Below, one piece after another: positions 37,675-46,904 of a stretch of 64,000 nt of DNA. A program made the translations under genes and the position numbers. The stretch is from contig NZ_MCBX01000005.1 in assembly GCF_001723685.1 (NCBI RefSeq), positions 102,493 through 166,492 of the forward strand, read 5' to 3'. The stretch comes from Candidatus Marithrix sp. Canyon 246 (GTDB taxonomy: Bacteria > Pseudomonadota > Gammaproteobacteria > Beggiatoales > Beggiatoaceae). Under the pieces are notes generated by a model. It was not told the DNA's origin. It searched no databases and saw only the letters and a program-made list of their open reading frames with translations. Each line of letters begins with the position of its first letter. Within the stretch, counting starts at the first letter, position 1.

Positions 37675-38889
37675 ATGTTAATAAGGTTTACTGTAGAAAA
37701 TTATTTATCGTTTAATGAACTGATTGATTTTAACATGATCGCTTCTGCTGAGGAGCGTCATAATCATCATATTTTACAAGGGCAATCTGCTGAAAATATA
37801 GACTTATTAAAAACATCTATTATTTATGGTGCTAATGCTTCCGGTAAGTCTAATCTTATGAAAGCAATGTCTTTTGCTCAAAATTTCATTGTTAATGGTG
37901 TAGCCAAAAATCTAACTATTGATGTAAAACCTTTTAAACTTGATAGTTCCTGTGAGAACAAACCATCTCGATTTGAATTTGAATTTTCTTATCAAGACAG
38001 ACAATATGCTTACGGATTTGCTGTGGATAAAAATCAAGTTCATGAAGAATGGTTATTTGAAATTGGGCATGATATTGAACAGCCTATTTTTGAAAGAGTA
38101 AAACACAACATATCCTTTCATTTTGAACATGAATTATTTATTCATTTAACTGAAGAAGAACAACAAAGAATCAGTTATGAGGCTAGAAGCACCAGAGCAA
38201 ATTTATTATTTTTAACTAATTGCCAAGAGCTTAATATTCAATCTTTACAATTTATTTATAAATGGTTTGCAGAAATTCTGATTATTGTGTTTACCAACTC
38301 TAAACATCAAGCCTTAACTTCTTTAGCTAAATTAAATATAGATTTTTTTAATAAAGTAATTAAACTTTTCCATTTTGGAATTGAAAAAATTCAAATAGAA
38401 GAATTTAAAGACAAGAAATCTGGAAATTTAGTATCAAAACTAATCACCATCAGAAAAAATAAAGCTGGCAATGAAGTTAAATTTGAAATCAAGGATGAAT
38501 CTGAAGGTACACAGCGATTTATGGATTTTATCCCAATGTTAATCGGTTTATCTAAAGACAAAGTCTTTGTGATTGATGAAATTGAAAGAAGTCTTCACAC
38601 TCTACTAATCAGAAGATTATTTGAGTTACTGTTACAACATCAATTATTTAATTCAGCAGCAAGTCAATTAATTGTTTCAACTCATGAAGTTAATTTATTA
38701 GATATAAAAAACCTGTTTAGAAAAGATGAAATCTGGTTTATGGAAAAAAACCAAAATGGAGAATCGGTATTGTATTCACTAGCTAATGCAGATGTAGATC
38801 ATTTAAATCTCACAAAAGGTTATTTAAATGGTAGATTTGGTGCGATCCCCTTTATAAAAGATGTTAAAGATTTAGGTTGGAGTTTATAA
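37675..38889 (+). CDS. RloA-like SMC/ABC-type ATPase (second copy)
   Basis: 404 residues, distantly related to the ATPase at 35963: FTVENYLSFNELIDFNMIAS, Walker A IIYGANASGKSNLMKAM near residue 52, a signature-like SEGTQRFMDF near 280, Walker B KVFVIDEIERSLHTLLI near 298 and a His switch STHEVNLLD. It begins MLIRFTVENYLSF, the usual opening of RloA/AAA_21 proteins. Its presence makes the cassette ATPase-RloB-ATPase, where a single ATPase is usual. Which one works with RloB is unknown. Confidence 0.87.
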   Translation: MLIRFTVENYLSFNELIDFNMIASAEERHNHHILQGQSAENIDLLKTSIIYGANASGKSNLMKAMSFAQNFIVNGVAKNLTIDVKPFKLDSSCENKPSRFEFEFSYQDRQYAYGFAVDKNQVHEEWLFEIGHDIEQPIFERVKHNISFHFEHELFIHLTEEEQQRISYEARSTRANLLFLTNCQELNIQSLQFIYKWFAEILIIVFTNSKHQALTSLAKLNIDFFNKVIKLFHFGIEKIQIEEFKDKKSGNLVSKLITIRKNKAGNEVKFEIKDESEGTQRFMDFIPMLIGLSKDKVFVIDEIERSLHTLLIRRLFELLLQHQLFNSAASQLIVSTHEVNLLDIKNLFRKDEIWFMEKNQNGESVLYSLANADVDHLNLTKGYLNGRFGAIPFIKDVKDLGWSL

Positions 38890-38956
38890 CTATTGATTTA
38901 AAGCACCAAAATTGTTAAGCTAAGGCATAATCATATTTATCTATAGGATAAACTAT

Positions 38957-41905
38957 ATGCTCTATGTCAATCGTTCAACAGAACAACAACTATTTACAGA
39001 AGCACTACGGCAAGGAACTTATTTAGATATAAATGGAATATATGGTCAAGGAAAAACAACATTTTTAAAATGGATACATGAAAATCAAAGCAATTACTAT
39101 TGTATTTATATTGATTTATCGGATCCTGATACTGAAATACATAATGTACTTGCTAATTATCCTTATGATCAAACATTGCAGAAAATAGTACTTTGTATTG
39201 ATAATACAGATGCTATTACTGCCAAGGATTGGCAAAATTTTGAAGAAAATATTGCAGAATACCCTGATTTAATACTGGTTACTGCTAGTCAAACACATAC
39301 TCCATTTCACAACAAACTGAAACAGCGTCTAAAATTAATTACTCTTTCTAATTTTAGCAAAACTCAAATAATTGAAGGTTTTGAAGTTAAAGAAAATGTT
39401 GCTGATGAACTATTAAAAACCACAAATGGGCATCCGTTCAGTATTAATTTTCTTTTACAACAACAAAATTCTAATATAAGTGACTTAATAAAAGTACTTC
39501 TTGAAGAAAATATATTAAATCAATTAGAACTTGAAGTGAATCCTCATGAAGCGAAATTATTTCTGCAAACCATAGCACCGCTACGTTATATATTACCCAG
39601 AACCCAACATCACTTACTACTTCATTTTCTATCTCATTATGAAGCACAACAACCATTTTTAGCTGTTAGATTATCTAGTGAATTCCAAAAAATAAACCTA
39701 TTAACTTGGGAAAGTGGAATCGGATATAAACTAAATGCCACTATACGGCATCTATTATTAACAGAAATATTCCGAATTAATAAACAAAAATTTTTAGTTA
39801 TTCACAATAGTTTAGTAGAGTTATATGGCAATATGACTCATGAAAGCCTAGGTGAAAGTAAGATAACTAGATTTATTGAAAAACTTTATCATTATGCTGT
39901 GTTTTTAACAGCAAAAGAATCTGAAGAAGTTAATCAGCTTGTAGCTAAAGAAATACAAAGCTTTTTAAATCAAAATTTTGAATCAGATAGCAGCCTATTA
40001 ATTAAGTTAAAACAAGACCTTAGTGATGATACAGGATTAGCAGAATTCATTGAAGTTGAATTTTTAATCAAGATTATTGATAATTTTATTCAAGGAGAAG
40101 AAGAAACAGAACCAACTCTGCAACCAAAAGCTTTAGTAGAAAACAATGTTTTATCACGCCCAGCAACTGCTGATACTGTTTGGATTAACCTGCTAACTAA
40201 CCGCTTATTATCTATTGATCATGAATATGATCAAACAGAATTTATACTAGAACAAGGCGCAGGTATTAAAGGTAATTATCGCCTTAATACACCTTTAGAA
40301 GAACTAGGTGAAAATGATAGTGTGGTTTGGAAAGCAACTGATATTCTTCAAGAAGCAGCTGGTTCACGTGATAAATTAGTAGTAATTAAATTTTTAAGTC
40401 AAGCCTTTTTTAAAAAACATCCAGAAACATTAAAAAAATTAGCTGTTGAATTTAATTGCTATAAAAAATTGCATCATCCCAATTTAGCGGCAGCAGATGA
40501 AATTAATAATATCGGTAATTATATTTTTATTGTCATGGGATTTCTACAAGGAATACCATTAACACAATTTATTAAAAATAATCCTCAAGGCATATCCTTT
40601 AATGATGCGAAACCAATCATACAAGGTATTGGTAACGCTTTATCTTATATGCACAACAAAGGATTTTTCCATCTAGATTTAAAACCTAGCAATATTGATT
40701 ATGATCCTGTGAGGAAATTTGCTAAATTAATTGCTATTGCACGCAACTTATCAGATACAGACTCTTCTCCTGCTGATGATGTTTATGCCTTTGCTTGTAT
40801 CACTTATGAATTATTATCAGGTAAACATCCTTTTGATAGCAAAACAGCTTTAAAAGCTCAGCCCATAGACAAATTAACTCTAGAACAAAATCAAACCTTA
40901 TTAAAAGCACTTGAAGCACTTGAACTTGAGAAAGAACAAAGAATTGCAACAATAGATCAATTTTTAGCTGGCTTATTTCCACCACCACCAAAACCACCAA
41001 TGTGGGTTAATTTATTCACCTCTGCTTTACTATCTGAAGATGAACAAGAAACTATAATTGAAGAAGGTACAATTATTAGAGATAATTATCGTTTACTTCA
41101 AATTATTAATGAAGAAGGTTTTGGCACAGTATGGCAAGCAATTGATTTAACCATTGATAATAAAGATGAATGTTATGTTGCAATTAAATTTGTCGATCAA
41201 ACACTGTTCAAACAAAATGTTGACATACTTAAAAACTTAGTATATCAATATTCTAAAACTAATAGATCTAAAAAAATTTCTAATGCAAATATAGTAATGG
41301 CTGATGAATTAGATCGTTTTGGTAATAAAATATTTACAGTGATGGAATTTTTAGCTGCTATTTCATTAAAAGATTTGTTGAAAGAATATCCTCAAGGATT
41401 ACCCTTTAAAAAAGTCAAAGCTATTATTACAAGCTTAGCTCAAACAATTAAAGCGGCACATGAAAAAGGTTTAACTTGTTTAAATATCGCGCCAACAAAT
41501 ATTTTTTATGATCCTGATAGAAAAATAACTCAAACAATTCAATTTGATATTACTAGCCCTTTTAAAGAAGAACAAATACAAGCTTATCAAAGCATTGAAA
41601 TATTATCCAATTTAGATCCATCACCAGAGGATGATATTTATTCCTTAGCTTGTATAACTTATGAATTACTAACAGGTGAACATCCCTTTGCTGGTAAAAC
41701 TGCATTAACTGCCAATGAAGAAAACTTATCTCCTAACTCAATTCCACAACTTAAAGATACAAAATCTGAAATTCTATTACGTAGTTTATCATTTAAAAAA
41801 GAAGATAGAATTATAAAAATTGATGATTTTATCAATAAAATTTTCACCAAATACCACAAACATTTTATGATGCTTAACTTCTTTAGTAATAGAACGAGAA
41901 CCTAA
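38957..41905 (+). CDS. P-loop (STAND-like) protein with two tandem degenerate kinase domains
   Basis: 982 residues. N-terminus: Walker A GIYGQGKTT at 27-35 and a Walker-B-like VLCIDNTDAI near 78, then a helical region to about 400. Kinase-like domain 1 (about 430-660) keeps its Lys (VVIKFL) and HLDLKPSN with Asp574, but the DFG position reads IAIAR. Domain 2 (about 700-960) keeps VAIKFVD but has CLNIAPTN at 841-848 in place of HRDLKPxN, and QFDIT in place of DFG. Both keep the DDVYAFACITYELL helix. So domain 1 lacks the metal-binding Asp, and domain 2 lacks both catalytic Asp residues. No membrane segment. It lies 67 bp after the RloA-type gene in the same direction and may be part of that unit. 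Confidence 0.82.
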   Translation: MLYVNRSTEQQLFTEALRQGTYLDINGIYGQGKTTFLKWIHENQSNYYCIYIDLSDPDTEIHNVLANYPYDQTLQKIVLCIDNTDAITAKDWQNFEENIAEYPDLILVTASQTHTPFHNKLKQRLKLITLSNFSKTQIIEGFEVKENVADELLKTTNGHPFSINFLLQQQNSNISDLIKVLLEENILNQLELEVNPHEAKLFLQTIAPLRYILPRTQHHLLLHFLSHYEAQQPFLAVRLSSEFQKINLLTWESGIGYKLNATIRHLLLTEIFRINKQKFLVIHNSLVELYGNMTHESLGESKITRFIEKLYHYAVFLTAKESEEVNQLVAKEIQSFLNQNFESDSSLLIKLKQDLSDDTGLAEFIEVEFLIKIIDNFIQGEEETEPTLQPKALVENNVLSRPATADTVWINLLTNRLLSIDHEYDQTEFILEQGAGIKGNYRLNTPLEELGENDSVVWKATDILQEAAGSRDKLVVIKFLSQAFFKKHPETLKKLAVEFNCYKKLHHPNLAAADEINNIGNYIFIVMGFLQGIPLTQFIKNNPQGISFNDAKPIIQGIGNALSYMHNKGFFHLDLKPSNIDYDPVRKFAKLIAIARNLSDTDSSPADDVYAFACITYELLSGKHPFDSKTALKAQPIDKLTLEQNQTLLKALEALELEKEQRIATIDQFLAGLFPPPPKPPMWVNLFTSALLSEDEQETIIEEGTIIRDNYRLLQIINEEGFGTVWQAIDLTIDNKDECYVAIKFVDQTLFKQNVDILKNLVYQYSKTNRSKKISNANIVMADELDRFGNKIFTVMEFLAAISLKDLLKEYPQGLPFKKVKAIITSLAQTIKAAHEKGLTCLNIAPTNIFYDPDRKITQTIQFDITSPFKEEQIQAYQSIEILSNLDPSPEDDIYSLACITYELLTGEHPFAGKTALTANEENLSPNSIPQLKDTKSEILLRSLSFKKEDRIIKIDDFINKIFTKYHKHFMMLNFFSNRTRT

Positions 41906-41924
41906 TAATATTGGAAAAAATAAA

Positions 41925-42908
41925 ATGTTAATTACTGTTGAACAAGCTGCTGAAAAAATTCAAGCAGGAAAAATTTTATTGATAGCAGGAGATGAACAGC
42001 TATTATCACAATTACCAAAAGGTAAATGGATAGCTGGCACCATTCCATATTTTATGACTAAAGAAGCTGGTGGCTTAGCATCTCACACACACGTATTTGT
42101 TAATGAAATGAAAGATTTCGTTGAAAATATCAAAATTATCAGTTACAAGGAAAAACAATTAGCACGCATTACTAGTGACGCTCCTGATAATGGCTTTTCA
42201 TTTATTATCATACCAGCAAATAGTTCCGCTCATTTTACTTATGCTCAAAATGCTCCAAACTTCAAGAATATTTTCTTTAAACCTATTTTGGGTTGGATAG
42301 CCGGCATCCACCTAAGTCAATTAGGAGATGTTATTCCAAAAGTATTTAATGGTGAAACCGGAGAAGATTTTGATCAAGATGCGATTGTGATGCACATCTC
42401 ATTGCGTCAAGATAAAATGGCAATGATATATATTCTAAACCTATTTGAACAAGGCAATGGTGATGACATCACTTTTGATAAAGAAGGTTTTCAAGTTGAA
42501 GATTGCTATATCAATGGAAAACAACAAAATTTTGTTGAATATCTATTAAAAAATTCAATAGATACTAAATTACCTTTAGTAGCGGATTACTATGGCACTG
42601 AGATTAATGTTGCTATTCAACAGATTGATGAACAAAAACCAATTGTGAATTTATATGCACCTGTATTTAAAAACATTACTTATAAAATCGCGGCACCAAT
42701 ATCAGACTATGTAAGCGAATTTTATCAACAATTTCCTAAATATTCAGTTAATCCAATTTTATCATGTAATTGTATTTTAAACTATCTTTATGGCGAATTG
42801 GAAAACCAACACACTGATCCAATTGTTGGACCAATGACTTTTGGTGAAATAGCTTATCAATTATTAAATCAAACTTTAGTTTATTTAGAAATAGAAACTT
42901 TATCATGA
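41925..42908 (+). CDS. Unknown protein with FIST-C-like ending
   Basis: 327 residues, no signal peptide or membrane span. The C-terminal line GPMTFGEIAYQLLNQTLVYL resembles the end of FIST sensory proteins (G-P-x-T-F-G-E-I). The N-terminal half (GKWIAGTIPYFMTKEAGG, then a phenylglycine-like repeat of short beta strands) is like a conserved unknown family that I believe is catalogued as DUF6976, but this is from memory. It overlaps the next gene by 4 bp (ATGA), so the two are translationally coupled. Confidence 0.6.
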   Translation: MLITVEQAAEKIQAGKILLIAGDEQLLSQLPKGKWIAGTIPYFMTKEAGGLASHTHVFVNEMKDFVENIKIISYKEKQLARITSDAPDNGFSFIIIPANSSAHFTYAQNAPNFKNIFFKPILGWIAGIHLSQLGDVIPKVFNGETGEDFDQDAIVMHISLRQDKMAMIYILNLFEQGNGDDITFDKEGFQVEDCYINGKQQNFVEYLLKNSIDTKLPLVADYYGTEINVAIQQIDEQKPIVNLYAPVFKNITYKIAAPISDYVSEFYQQFPKYSVNPILSCNCILNYLYGELENQHTDPIVGPMTFGEIAYQLLNQTLVYLEIETLS

Positions 42909-43708
42909 ACAACTTTATAGTAACCAACGAAGCAATAATTAGACTGATCGCATTTTTAGCCATTATTACCATAATGGCTATATGGGAAACTAGGAAACCG
43001 ATAATGACATTAAGCATATCTAAAAAGCAACGCTGGATGAACAATTTCGGTTTAGTAGCATTAAACGTCATAATATTACGCATATTATTTCCTACCGCAG
43101 CAGTTGGCGCAGCGATTTTTGCAACAAAACATAGCTGGGGCTTATTTAATAATATTACATTATCATCTTGGATAACTGTGATTATATCATTGATAATAAT
43201 GGATATGCTTATTTACTTTCAGCATAGAATATTTCATAAAATTCCAATATTATGGCGACTACACTTAGTACATCATGCCGATTTAGATTATGATCTAAGC
43301 ACCGGTTTACGCTTTCACCCCATAGAAATCATTTTATCTATGCTAATTAAGTTTGCTATAATTTTATTATTAGGAGTACCAATTATTGCAGTAATACTAT
43401 TTGAAATTATACTAAGTAGTTTAGCCATATTTAATCATAGCAATATCAGCTTTCCTAAAAAACTAGATCGTATTCTACGCTGGTTTGTAGTAACTCCAGA
43501 TATGCACCGAGTACATCATTCTGTAGAAATCGATGAAACTAACAGCAATTATGGTTTTAACCTACCTTGGTGGGATCGTTTATTTAACAGCTATCGCGAA
43601 CAAACTCGTGCAACAAATATAACAATTGGGCTTCCAGAATATAGAAAACCTCAACAGGTATATGGAATCATTCAAATGTTACGTTTACCATTTAATAGAG
43701 TTTCATAA
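42905..43708 (+). CDS. Fatty acid hydroxylase / sterol desaturase family protein
   Basis: 267 residues with four or five membrane helices and the eight-histidine di-iron pattern of the family: QHRIFH near 118, HLVHHAD near 132, a lone His in RFHPIE, HSNISFP near 183 and DMHRVHHS near 203. These enzymes hydroxylate or desaturate lipids or related alkyl chains in the membrane; the substrate is unknown. Coupling by ATGA to the FIST-C-like gene suggests a shared function. Confidence 0.88.
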   Translation: MNNFIVTNEAIIRLIAFLAIITIMAIWETRKPIMTLSISKKQRWMNNFGLVALNVIILRILFPTAAVGAAIFATKHSWGLFNNITLSSWITVIISLIIMDMLIYFQHRIFHKIPILWRLHLVHHADLDYDLSTGLRFHPIEIILSMLIKFAIILLLGVPIIAVILFEIILSSLAIFNHSNISFPKKLDRILRWFVVTPDMHRVHHSVEIDETNSNYGFNLPWWDRLFNSYREQTRATNITIGLPEYRKPQQVYGIIQMLRLPFNRVS

Positions 43709-43709
43709 A

Positions 43710-45260
43710 TTAAATAGTATCTTCAACAAACAACAATACCACAATTAAAGACAACACAGCTTTAAGTGTTCCAACTATTCCGCCAATTATTAATGGTTCG
43801 CCTCCTGCCTGCTTAATTGAAGCAAAGGTAATTTGCATTCCTAAACCTACTAATCCAAAAGCAAATAACCATGTTATAAATTGACGGAACTTATTGATTT
43901 TGTTCGCTGTATGGCGAACTGCTTTGTGTGCTGATTTTAAAATTTTATTCGCTGCTTCTGATAAAATTTTCGCATTGACTAATCCTCGTAAGCTATTGTC
44001 ATCATCTATTGACATCACTTTTTTATTTTCAATTAATCGCGTCAATGCCGCTTTATAATCTTCTCTTACTACTTTCGTTTGTTCAACTTTTAATATTGAA
44101 AGATTCGCCGCTGTTAATAAACTTGCATTTTCATTATCAAAATATTTACCCTTATAATGATTTGCTGGAGCAAAAATACCTGTAGAAGACAGAGCAAACA
44201 TTACTATAAAGCCTAATACAAAAATTGGAAATTTCTTCAGTGCTACCTGAGCAACATTGACATTTGGTGCATTTTCTTCACGTTTTACATACCAGATTGC
44301 TAACCATATAACAATAATTGGTAAAATTAGCACCCGAGTAATATTAAAAATTTCTGCAACTTTTAAAGTTTCGATACCATCAGGCTGATAAGCTAAAGCG
44401 GCTCCGGCAACTTGTGCTGAATTCAAAATTCCAGTACCTGCCCATGCTCCAAATTGTACATATCCTAAATCGAGTAAATGACCAATTACAGGAAATAGAA
44501 ACATACATCCTACGCCCCAAAGTAGAATTGTACCGATAGTATAAGCAATTTCTACTGATTTAGCTTGTACTACTGGAGCTGAAGCTACTGTAGCTGAGAC
44601 TCCACAAACTCCCATACCTGCTGATAACACACCACCCATTGAATTAGGAATATTTAGTCGTGTTCCCATCCATAACACAATACCAACTGAACCTAATACA
44701 AATACTCCTACCATCAACACAGATAAAAACCCTAGTTGTTGTAGTTCTGCTAAACTATATAAAGTTCCTAATAATACTACACCAGTTTTTAAACCTAAAC
44801 GTGATAAGCGTATGCCATTTTTTGCCCAATCTGGAATTTTAAAAAAGTTGACAATAATAATACCAGTTAATATTCCTAATACAATATAATTTAAACCTAA
44901 GACTTGGTGTAAATATTTAGCCCCCATTATTGGACCCATTTCCTTACTTAGTACAGCTACAAATGGTGCGACAAACCAACGAATGATCATTGCAATAAAT
45001 AAAATAAACATCGCTCCAGCAACAGTAGATAAATAATAGTCTAAATGACCCTCCTTATGTGTACCAAGATAATTCCATAATCCAACAACCAAGGCAATAG
45101 TTCCAAATAAATAAGATAAATAAGTCATTTCACTCAGATGTTTTTTTATCTGAAGATAGTTAATGACTCCGTCAATCAAACTAAAATCTACCAACAGCGC
45201 GATTGTTAGCATCATGACACCCATAATTAATAAAGCGGGATGTTTTTTTGTATAAACCAT
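43710..45260 (-). CDS. YeiH family putative sulfate exporter with cytosolic insert
   Basis: About 516 residues from ATG at 45260, chosen because GGAG lies eight bases before it; in-frame upstream codons reach 45335 but have no ribosome site. Membrane segments with VGVFVLGSVGIVLWMGTRL and GVCGVSATVASAPVV mark the UPF0324/YeiH family, annotated as putative sulfate exporters on limited evidence. A hydrophilic insert of about 90 residues (roughly 367-455, rich in Lys, Asn and Ala) splits the last two helices; shorter YeiH proteins lack it. In a sulfide oxidiser, sulfate or sulfite export is a plausible role. Confidence 0.83.
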   Translation of the reverse strand: MVYTKKHPALLIMGVMMLTIALLVDFSLIDGVINYLQIKKHLSEMTYLSYLFGTIALVVGLWNYLGTHKEGHLDYYLSTVAGAMFILFIAMIIRWFVAPFVAVLSKEMGPIMGAKYLHQVLGLNYIVLGILTGIIIVNFFKIPDWAKNGIRLSRLGLKTGVVLLGTLYSLAELQQLGFLSVLMVGVFVLGSVGIVLWMGTRLNIPNSMGGVLSAGMGVCGVSATVASAPVVQAKSVEIAYTIGTILLWGVGCMFLFPVIGHLLDLGYVQFGAWAGTGILNSAQVAGAALAYQPDGIETLKVAEIFNITRVLILPIIVIWLAIWYVKREENAPNVNVAQVALKKFPIFVLGFIVMFALSSTGIFAPANHYKGKYFDNENASLLTAANLSILKVEQTKVVREDYKAALTRLIENKKVMSIDDDNSLRGLVNAKILSEAANKILKSAHKAVRHTANKINKFRQFITWLFAFGLVGLGMQITFASIKQAGGEPLIIGGIVGTLKAVLSLIVVLLFVEDTI

Positions 45261-45335
45261 GTATTTGTCTCCAAAAAAATATATAATTCTACTACTATAT
45301 ATCAATAATTTCTCATTCATTAATTTGGAGTTCAT

Positions 45336-46397
45336 ATGCGTTATATAATCGCAATTTGTTTAATGCTAATACAAAATCAAAGCTTAGCAGGCACTAGAAT
45401 CATTAATGGCAGCACAGCTAATTCAACAGATTGGCCTTGGATCGCTTCAATTACGATTTCAGATTCATCAACATTACAAGGGGCATTTTGTGCTGGCAGT
45501 TTAATTCATCCATCTTGGGTTGTAACAGCGGCGCATTGTGCTAAAAACAATATTGATAATTTACAAGTAGCATTAGGCAGACATACATTAAGTGATGAAA
45601 ACACAGGAGAAATAATTAAAATAAAAAAAATCATTAAGCACCCAAATTATGATAATGACCCTGAAAACCCATTATCCGATATAGCATTAATACAGCTTGA
45701 GAAACCATCTTCTCAACCAATTTTAAGAATAGCTGAAACTTATAACAAGTTAGATAGCAAAGATGCTTTAGCAACTGTTATAGGCTGGGGATTGACTAAT
45801 GTCAATGATAAATCTTCAATTTCAGATAAATTACAACAAACTTCTATACCTATTGTTTCTAATGCAGTTTGTAATGCTCCAGAATCATATAAGGGTGATG
45901 TAAAAGATTCTATGCTATGTGCTGGTTTAGCTGAAGGTGGTACTGATGCTTGTATTGGTGATAGTGGTGCGCCGTTAATGGTAAATACAGATATTGGTTG
46001 GCAACAAGTAGGTATTGTCAGTTGGGGCGAAAGTTGCGCTCAACCAAATTTTTATGGTGTTTATACCAGAATGTCATCATTTAATCATTTTGTGACAACA
46101 AATATTTGTACACCAAAAGATATTCCTGCAACACCAAATTTAAGCTTGAAAATCAAGGAACAAAATGTCATTGTAAATTGGGATAAAATCGAACCAGCTG
46201 ATGGTTATCAATTTTATTATGCACCCTATTCTGAACCTATGACAGAAGTAACTTTTAATAATATTAATAGTTTTTCTATTAAAAATACCAATAGTTTGAC
46301 TAAAACTTTAGATGGTAAAACTAATTTTTATATTGCAGTTCGCGCTTATAAAGGCAATTGTTATAGCAATTTTTCTAATCTTGGAACTATTTTATGA
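45336..46397 (+). CDS. Secreted trypsin-like serine protease
   Basis: 353 residues: signal peptide ([15 protein letters not shown]), the mature start [18 protein letters not shown], then the S1A triad His in VVTAAHC, Asp in SDIALIQLE and Ser in [11 protein letters not shown]; the usual GDSGGP is GDSGAP, a tolerated change. [19 protein letters not shown] completes the domain near 260. About 90 C-terminal residues resemble a fibronectin-III fold. Its last codons overlap the start of moaC by 4 bp (ATGA), an odd functional pairing. Confidence 0.9.
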   Translation: MRYIIAICLMLIQNQSLAGTRIINGSTANSTDWPWIASITISDSSTLQGAFCAGSLIHPSWVVTAAHCAKNNIDNLQVALGRHTLSDENTGEIIKIKKIIKHPNYDNDPENPLSDIALIQLEKPSSQPILRIAETYNKLDSKDALATVIGWGLTNVNDKSSISDKLQQTSIPIVSNAVCNAPESYKGDVKDSMLCAGLAEGGTDACIGDSGAPLMVNTDIGWQQVGIVSWGESCAQPNFYGVYTRMSSFNHFVTTNICTPKDIPATPNLSLKIKEQNVIVNWDKIEPADGYQFYYAPYSEPMTEVTFNNINSFSIKNTNSLTKTLDGKTNFYIAVRAYKGNCYSNFSNLGTIL

Positions 46398-46870
46398 GCA
46401 AACTAACACATTTTAACAATGCTGGTGAAGCAGAAATGGTAGATGTCAGTGATAAAGCTAGTACAGATCGTATTGCTATTGCTGAAGGCATTATTACAAT
46501 GCAAACTGAAACTTTAGAATTAATTATGCAAGGTGGGCATAAAAAAGGCGATGTATTAGGAATTGCGCGAATTGCAGGCATTATGGCTGCAAAAAAAACC
46601 AGTGAATTAATTCCATTATGTCACCCATTAATGATCAGTAAAATAAGTGTTGATTTAACACCTTTAGCATCAGAAAATGCAGTATCCTGCCAAGCAACTG
46701 TAAAAACAACTGGACAAACTGGGGTAGAAATGGAAGCCCTAACAGCAGTGCAAATATCACTATTAACTATCTATGATATGTGCAAAGCAGTAGATCGAGC
46801 TATGACGATAGAAAATGTTGGTCTAAAGAAAAAATCAGGGGGTAAATCAGGTGAATGGATCAAAACCTGA
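46394..46870 (+). CDS. moaC: Cyclic pyranopterin monophosphate synthase MoaC
   Basis: 158 residues, typical of MoaC, which forms cyclic pyranopterin monophosphate in molybdenum-cofactor synthesis. Markers: [17 protein letters not shown] at the start, [18 protein letters not shown] in the middle, [20 protein letters not shown] and KAVDRAM near the end. The last codons and TGA lie inside the family-A palindrome (46863-46895). No moaA, D or E is present here. Confidence 0.96.
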   Translation: MSKLTHFNNAGEAEMVDVSDKASTDRIAIAEGIITMQTETLELIMQGGHKKGDVLGIARIAGIMAAKKTSELIPLCHPLMISKISVDLTPLASENAVSCQATVKTTGQTGVEMEALTAVQISLLTIYDMCKAVDRAMTIENVGLKKKSGGKSGEWIKT

Positions 46871-46895
46871 CAGGTTTTAAAAACCTGTCAGGTTT
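46863..46895. repeat. 33-bp nested palindrome, family A
   Basis: AAACCTG variant, perfect copy between convergent moaC and the DEAD-box helicase. The moaC stop TGA (46868-46870) is part of the left arm. Confidence 0.95.
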
Positions 46896-46904
46896 AAAAA
46901 CTAT

